From Liberiplasma sp046541015 (lineage in GTDB: Bacteria; Bacillota_I; Bacilli_A; Izemoplasmatales; Izemoplasmataceae): 45,557 nt of DNA. Made by a program: the position numbers and the translations under genes. The notes under the pieces were generated by a model. That model worked only from the letters and a program-made list of their open reading frames with translations, was not told the origin of the DNA and searched no databases. The stretch is taken from contig JBKHEA010000011.1 in assembly GCA_046541015.1 (NCBI GenBank), positions 1 to 45,557 on the forward strand, read 5' to 3'. This document shows positions 41,884-45,557 of this stretch, one piece after another (positions within the stretch are counted from its first letter, which is position 1; each line of letters opens with the position of its first letter).

Positions 41884-42267
41884 TTAGCCTCCTTTTTTAC
41901 TTACTTTAAAGCGTGCTGTAAAATTGATTTGCGATGATACAGTTTGTGCTAATTTTTCTGATATATCATCTAAGATTAACTGAAAGGCTTTTTCTTCTGT
42001 TTTATAAGCCTTAATTAAATCATGCGTAAAAAGTGCTGTCTTAGTTTCTTGAAACACTTTTTGATAGCGTTTTAAATCTGGATGATATTTACCATATTTT
42101 TTTGCTTCATAATATTGGTCTTTAGCGTGATTAAACGCTATCGATAATGTTTTTATATCTTTATCTTTATTGATTAAATCATTTAGCTCAATCAAGCGTT
42201 TATAATGGGTGTTACTTAAAAGGGCTTGAATGAGATCATCTGTTAAATGAACATATTTGTCTTCCAT
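41884..42267 (-). CDS. ylbF: YlbF-family protein (RicF-like)
   Basis: This 127-residue, largely helical protein belongs to the YlbF/YmcA family (DUF964). In B. subtilis YlbF (RicF) works with YmcA and YaaT, stimulating Spo0A phosphorelay and RNase Y-dependent mRNA processing. The repeated heptad-like helices (KDIKTLSIAFNHAKDQYYEAK and following) suggest a coiled helical bundle. It is paired with ylbG. The iron-sulfur cysteines described for the Ric complex are not seen here, so only the RNase Y-related role is plausible. Confidence 0.8.
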   Translation of the reverse strand: MEDKYVHLTDDLIQALLSNTHYKRLIELNDLINKDKDIKTLSIAFNHAKDQYYEAKKYGKYHPDLKRYQKVFQETKTALFTHDLIKAYKTEEKAFQLILDDISEKLAQTVSSQINFTARFKVSKKGG

Positions 42268-42282
42268 GAAATCACCGGACTT

Positions 42283-42288
42283 ATTATA
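42283..42288 (-). promoter_or_regulatory. Extended -10 promoter of ylbF-ylbG
   Basis: TGCTATAAT on the minus strand, 15 bases upstream of the ylbF ATG, is an extended -10. No strong -35 is seen at 17 bases. Confidence 0.55.
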
Positions 42289-42311
42289 GCATATTTATAA
42301 GTGACTTTCAT

Positions 42312-42722
42312 CTAGTATTCTAAGTTTTCAATGTAGCGTTTATATAATTGCATCCCACTTTGGGTTTTACAGATGAAATCTTCTTCTTTTTGAAAAGGTT
42401 GATCTTCAAATTCAAAAAGAACATCCATAGTCCAAAGGGTCCCTTTTGGGGTTGTACTGAAGTTGTGTTTACATTCATTATAAACACCAGGGACTTCATA
42501 GATGGTTGTCACTGAATTTGGTAAGTGGTTATCTTTAATCGTTTCTTTCATTTCGAATGTATGGTCACGATCTTTAAAAGTAAGGATAAAGCCATGGTCT
42601 TTTTCTAAAGGTTTTATCGCCTTAAGATTGGTTTGCCATTTTGGGCGATGCGTCGGATCAAGAAAAATGGTTGTGACACGACTGATTTCATCGTTGATTA
42701 GCACTTGGCATTGATAACGCAT
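42312..42722 (-). CDS. SRPBCC-family protein
   Basis: This 136-residue protein fits the START/SRPBCC helix-grip fold: an early helix (DPTHRPKWQTNLKAI) after the first strand, a run of beta strands, and a long C-terminal helix. Such proteins bind small hydrophobic ligands, but no ligand can be named. AAGGAGG lies 8 bases before the ATG, and a TATAAT box about 25 bases further upstream with a weak -35 probably drives it. It appears to stand alone. Confidence 0.7.
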   Translation of the reverse strand: MRYQCQVLINDEISRVTTIFLDPTHRPKWQTNLKAIKPLEKDHGFILTFKDRDHTFEMKETIKDNHLPNSVTTIYEVPGVYNECKHNFSTTPKGTLWTMDVLFEFEDQPFQKEEDFICKTQSGMQLYKRYIENLEY

Positions 42723-42801
42723 AAAATCCCTCCTTATTCTATAGATTTATTATACTAAATAGATGATTAATTATAAAACATAGTGCTTTAAGGGAAGTTG
42801 T

Positions 42802-42830
42802 TTGACAAGCAAACTAGATACGCATATAAT
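42802..42830 (+). promoter_or_regulatory. Consensus promoter of the thioredoxin-CcdA operon
   Basis: TTGACA (42802-42807) and TATAAT (42825-42830) are exactly 17 bases apart, a perfect sigma-A consensus, 35 bases before the gene start. It should express the three-gene operon strongly. Confidence 0.92.
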
Positions 42831-42865
42831 TAAAGCGACTATTTATGGAATGAAAGAGGCTAAAC

Positions 42866-44053
42866 ATGAAGAGATTATTAGGATTAATTGGAGCAATGCT
42901 TTTTCTTATAAGCATTGTATCGCCTATAACGATAAACGCAGATATAGCTGAGGTTGTCTATATCGATCAAGATGGTTGCTTAGATTGTCAAGCTGTTAAA
43001 GATAGTGGTGTGTTAGAAGATTTAGAAGATGATGGCATCACAGTAACTATCTATGATATTTACGAAGACCCATTAATTGCGGATGCTTATGCTTGGGCAT
43101 ATGAGATTGAAGGTGGAAAAGCTGCACCGGTAATCTTTTCTGGAGATGTTTATTTTAAAGGTAGCGAAGCAATTATTGAAGCTTATCAAGATGGATTAAT
43201 TCAAAGCAACTCAGTAGATCCTTTAAGAAGCATTGAAGGGTATGAATCAAGGGATTATGGGTTTTTTACAGGATTAGGCTTAATCATTATTGCAGGCTTA
43301 CTTGATGGGGTTAACCCTTGTGCAATTGCGATGCTTTTAATGTTTATTAGCATGGTAGGTTTTACCAAAGATAGAAAAATATTAACAACCATTAGCATAT
43401 CTTATATAGGCGCTATTTTTGTTACTTATTTCCTTATCGGATTAGGTTTTTTAAGATTGCTTGGATTATCTAGAAATACGTTTGTAAACTTCTCCTATTT
43501 CCTATATGGAGGATTTGCGATTTTATGTTTATTCTTGTTTATTATTACGTTTTATGATTTTTATGTTACAAGAAACGATGAGTTTGGAAAAGTTAAAAAC
43601 CAGCTTCCTAAAGTCATCCAAAAGCTTAACAAAAAAATCATGGCTAGATTTACCAAAGTAATTCACGATGAAGAAGGTGGCTTTAAACAAGCCTTGCTTA
43701 TCGTTTTTGTCCCTATGATTCTTGGTGTAGTTGTTGGTATAACAGAGGCTGCTTGTACAGGTCAAATTTATGTTGCCGTTTTAGCATCTATTCAAAGTAG
43801 TAATGTTGGTGGGGCTTTAAGCCCAACTGAAATGCTTTATATTTTAGTATTTAATTTAATGTTTGTTGTGCCTTTAATCTTAATTGCTTTAACAGCTGTT
43901 AAAGCAAAAAGTGTGATGGGTGTTTCAAACTTTATAAGAGAACGTATGCCACTGATTAAACTTGTAACAAGTATTTTCTTTATGCTCATGGCGATTTATT
44001 TTTCATTACAAGTTTTTGATATTCAAGTATTAACATTTGACTTTAATTTTTAG
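42866..44053 (+). CDS. Thioredoxin-like / CcdA-like membrane thiol oxidoreductase
   Basis: This 395-residue fusion starts with a signal or anchor (about 1-25) and an external thioredoxin- or glutaredoxin-like domain (about 28-115) with the redox motif CLDC (Cys38, Cys41) and a cis-Pro-like APVIF. A six-helix CcdA/DsbD-like membrane domain follows (about 130-390). Its two conserved cysteines are present: Cys152 in GVNPCAIAM and Cys297 in TEAACTGQ. The layout should move electrons from cytoplasmic thioredoxin across the membrane to the external CxxC. The large charged loop at about 230-270 is cytoplasmic. It leads an operon with a small protein and a cysteine desulfurase. The external reduction target is unknown. 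Confidence 0.85.
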   Translation: MKRLLGLIGAMLFLISIVSPITINADIAEVVYIDQDGCLDCQAVKDSGVLEDLEDDGITVTIYDIYEDPLIADAYAWAYEIEGGKAAPVIFSGDVYFKGSEAIIEAYQDGLIQSNSVDPLRSIEGYESRDYGFFTGLGLIIIAGLLDGVNPCAIAMLLMFISMVGFTKDRKILTTISISYIGAIFVTYFLIGLGFLRLLGLSRNTFVNFSYFLYGGFAILCLFLFIITFYDFYVTRNDEFGKVKNQLPKVIQKLNKKIMARFTKVIHDEEGGFKQALLIVFVPMILGVVVGITEAACTGQIYVAVLASIQSSNVGGALSPTEMLYILVFNLMFVVPLILIALTAVKAKSVMGVSNFIRERMPLIKLVTSIFFMLMAIYFSLQVFDIQVLTFDFNF

Positions 44054-44062
44054 GGGGTTACT

Positions 44063-44347
44063 ATGAAAGAAAAAATAATCATTGAACATAACGGTGAAAT
44101 ACTTTTTAAAGGTAAACTATTAACGATGCCTGTTAAAGAACGTGCCATAAAAGAAAAAAGTATTGATTTATTTGATGATGATGATCCTTGTATTATTCAT
44201 ATTTCATTTGTCGTTAAACATTTCGCTGAAAAATTATTAAAATTATTGCATGATAATCAAGGGTTAATCCATGCCAAAGCACATCAAGAAATGCTAGATT
44301 TTTTAAATATTCCAATCGATGACTCTACAGTTATTAGGATTAAATAA
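44063..44347 (+). CDS. Small protein of unknown function in the redox/desulfurase operon
   Basis: This 94-residue soluble protein has an N-terminal two-strand start (KIIIEHNGEILFKGKLL), an acidic patch with DDDDPC and a helical C-terminal half. It has a single Cys in that patch. It lies 9 bases after the CcdA-like gene with GGGGG before its start, and 14 bases before the desulfurase. I do not recognise it. The position suggests a role in thiol or sulfur handling, such as a partner of the desulfurase, but nothing in the sequence proves that. Confidence 0.65.
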   Translation: MKEKIIIEHNGEILFKGKLLTMPVKERAIKEKSIDLFDDDDPCIIHISFVVKHFAEKLLKLLHDNQGLIHAKAHQEMLDFLNIPIDDSTVIRIK

Positions 44348-44361
44348 AGGGGGTAAAATGC

Positions 44362-45483
44362 ATGATTTATTTTGATTCAGCTGCTACAACCCATTTAGAT
44401 AATCGTGTTTTAGATGCTATGATTACTGTTTATAAGGAATATTATGGTAATCCATCTTCTTTACATGAAGATGGCATTAAAGCAAGAAAAAAGATGAATC
44501 AAGTTAAAAATGAACTCGCTCAAATCTTAAACACCAAAAGACAATCACTCATTTTTACAGGTTCTGGTACTGAGGCTACTAATTTAGCAATCAAAGGTTT
44601 TTACTTTAAATATCCAAGTTATCAATTTATCACAACTAGCATCGAACATCATGCTACACAAAACGCGATTAACTTTATTAAAAAATTAGGCGCAAATGTT
44701 GTCATTATTGATGTCGATGAATATGGCTTTATGGATTTAGATGCATTAGAAAATGCCTTAAAAAATGGCCCATCATTTTTAAGTATGATTTATGCTAACA
44801 ACGAAATAGGCACCTTGCAACCTTTAAATAAAATACTATCGTTAAAAGCATCGTATAATTTTACACTTCACCTTGATATCATCCAAACGCCTATGCACAT
44901 CCCAATTGATGCAAAAGCACTTGGCGCGGACTTAATTAGTATGAGTGCTCATAAATTTAATGGACCAAAGGGCGTTGGTTTACTTATTAAAGATGAAGCT
45001 ATCAGTTTAGAACCCTTAGTCCACGGCGGTCAGCAAGAATTTAATTTGCGTGCTGGGACTGAAAATTTAGCTAACATGGTAGGTTTTTTAGAAGCTTTAA
45101 AATACGCCTTAAAAAAGATGATTGAACACAACAAACACATCAATCACATGGCCCATTATTTTATTGATAAGTTAGACCAAAGCGGTTTAAAATACCGTCT
45201 AAACGGACCAGCTCTTGATTATTCTAGACTCAATAGTATTTTAAACATTGGATTTTTTCAATCTGATGCACAAAGCTTATCGTTTGGATTAAACCAAGAA
45301 GGCATATGCGTGTCACTTGGTAGTGCTTGTGATTCTAAAAATATTGATGTTTCTCATGTCTTAAAAGCCATCAATGTACCAAAAGATTATATTGAAGGCT
45401 CTATGCGTTTTTCACTATCTGATGAGATTAGTGAAGCGATGATTGATAAAACTATTAATGTATTAAAAGATTTACTCAAATAA
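44362..45483 (+). CDS. Cysteine desulfurase (NifS/IscS-like)
   Basis: This 373-residue PLP enzyme takes sulfur from cysteine to make a persulfide. The N-terminal YFDSAATTHLD is the class V aminotransferase start. The PLP-stacking His is in SIEHHATQ, the PLP lysine is Lys198 in SAHKFNGPKGVG, and the catalytic Cys323 is in LGSACDS. The region around Cys323 is short and lacks the long group I loop insertion, as in NifS/IscS-like group I variants of Bacillota that serve tRNA thiolation or Fe-S assembly. The canonical HVDAVQ is HLDIIQ. No ThiI, MnmA or IscU gene follows within the window; an inverted repeat does. Confidence 0.9.
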   Translation: MIYFDSAATTHLDNRVLDAMITVYKEYYGNPSSLHEDGIKARKKMNQVKNELAQILNTKRQSLIFTGSGTEATNLAIKGFYFKYPSYQFITTSIEHHATQNAINFIKKLGANVVIIDVDEYGFMDLDALENALKNGPSFLSMIYANNEIGTLQPLNKILSLKASYNFTLHLDIIQTPMHIPIDAKALGADLISMSAHKFNGPKGVGLLIKDEAISLEPLVHGGQQEFNLRAGTENLANMVGFLEALKYALKKMIEHNKHINHMAHYFIDKLDQSGLKYRLNGPALDYSRLNSILNIGFFQSDAQSLSFGLNQEGICVSLGSACDSKNIDVSHVLKAINVPKDYIEGSMRFSLSDEISEAMIDKTINVLKDLLK

Positions 45484-45499
45484 AAAACCTTCTGTACAG

Positions 45500-45557
45500 T
45501 TGAACTGCACCCTTTCTATTGGAATTGTTTATGTCCAATATTTGGGGTGCAGTTCAA
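45500..45557. repeat. Two-tier 58-bp inverted repeat at window end
   Basis: TTGAACTGCACCC (45500-45512) pairs with GGGTGCAGTTCAA (45545-45557), and inside it TATTGGA (45517-45523) pairs with TCCAATA (45534-45540). Symmetric 4-base gaps (TTTC, TTTG) separate the tiers. It follows the cysteine desulfurase stop and could act as its terminator. The outer arm resembles IS3/IS150-type ends beginning TGAACTG, so this may be a relic or miniature element, or the edge of an IS outside the window. Confidence 0.7.

Noticed and set aside
42866..44053. Cytochrome c biogenesis as the job of the CcdA-like protein
   Set aside because: No haem lyase, ResB/ResC or c-type cytochrome is present, and the fused thioredoxin domain points to general thiol transfer.

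Overview
This 45.6 kb window is AT-rich, gene-dense chromosome from a low-GC member of the Bacillota. Tryptophan is encoded by TGG and ordinary stop codons are used, so this is not a genetic-code-4 mollicute. The gene set (CcpA, a T-box, the DnaB/DnaI helicase loaders, an exonuclease-dead Pol I, acyl carrier protein, type III pantothenate kinase, YlbF/YlbG, lipoproteins) fits the Acholeplasma / Izemoplasma / Haloplasma side of the Mollicutes, or a relative. That placement is an inference. I see no rRNA, tRNA, CRISPR array, phage or intact transposase.

Layout. (1) 1-6.3 kb, minus strand: a probable beta-glucan utilisation operon with a GH30 glucosidase, a GH94/GH161-like phosphorylase and a modular carbohydrate-binding lipoprotein that runs off the left edge. 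It sits behind two identical LacI-type operators. (2) 6.5-9.9 kb: an ABC exporter pair, a DUF2089 regulator with a small membrane protein, and a divergent small membrane protein. (3) 9.9-18.2 kb, minus: one long operon, lipoprotein-polA-CDF-nitroreductase-mutM-coaE-hypothetical-dnaB-dnaI. (4) 18.2-25.8 kb, minus: acpP; coaX with a likely pantothenate ECF S-component; an M42 peptidase and trmB; a PAS-GGDEF protein with a degenerate HD-GYP domain; and a DtxR/MntR-type regulator with a ZIP transporter. (5) 25.8-28.6 kb, minus: an ECF sigma factor, a membrane-anchored putative anti-sigma, and a lipoprotein related to the anti-sigma's external part. Both related proteins are very acidic and carry poly-Asp tracts. 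This is the best candidate for an undescribed system. (6) 28.8-34 kb: pepV (minus), then on the plus strand a Zn/Cd efflux ATPase with its SmtB/ArsR repressor and two membrane proteins of unknown function. (7) 34-42.7 kb, minus: tyrS with a tyrosine T-box, ccpA with an overlapping cre, rplS, trmD, rimM, a NatAB/XRE module, khpA, rpsP, ylbG, ylbF and an SRPBCC protein. (8) 42.8-45.5 kb, plus: a thioredoxin-CcdA fusion, a small unknown protein and a cysteine desulfurase. A two-tier inverted repeat ends exactly at the window edge.

The genes form several working groups. Surface polysaccharide is captured and phosphorolysed under LacI-type control. Pantothenate uptake (ECF S), CoaX and CoaE belong to CoA supply. 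Metal uptake (ZIP/MntR-like) and metal export (P-type ATPase/SmtB) flank the acidic sigma system. The rpsP-khpA-rimM-trmD-rplS translation cluster is interrupted by a NatAB module that has its own promoter and operators. No stretch longer than 300 bases lacks a gene. The largest gaps, 6208-6489 and 35228-35454, hold operators plus a terminator, and a T-box, respectively.
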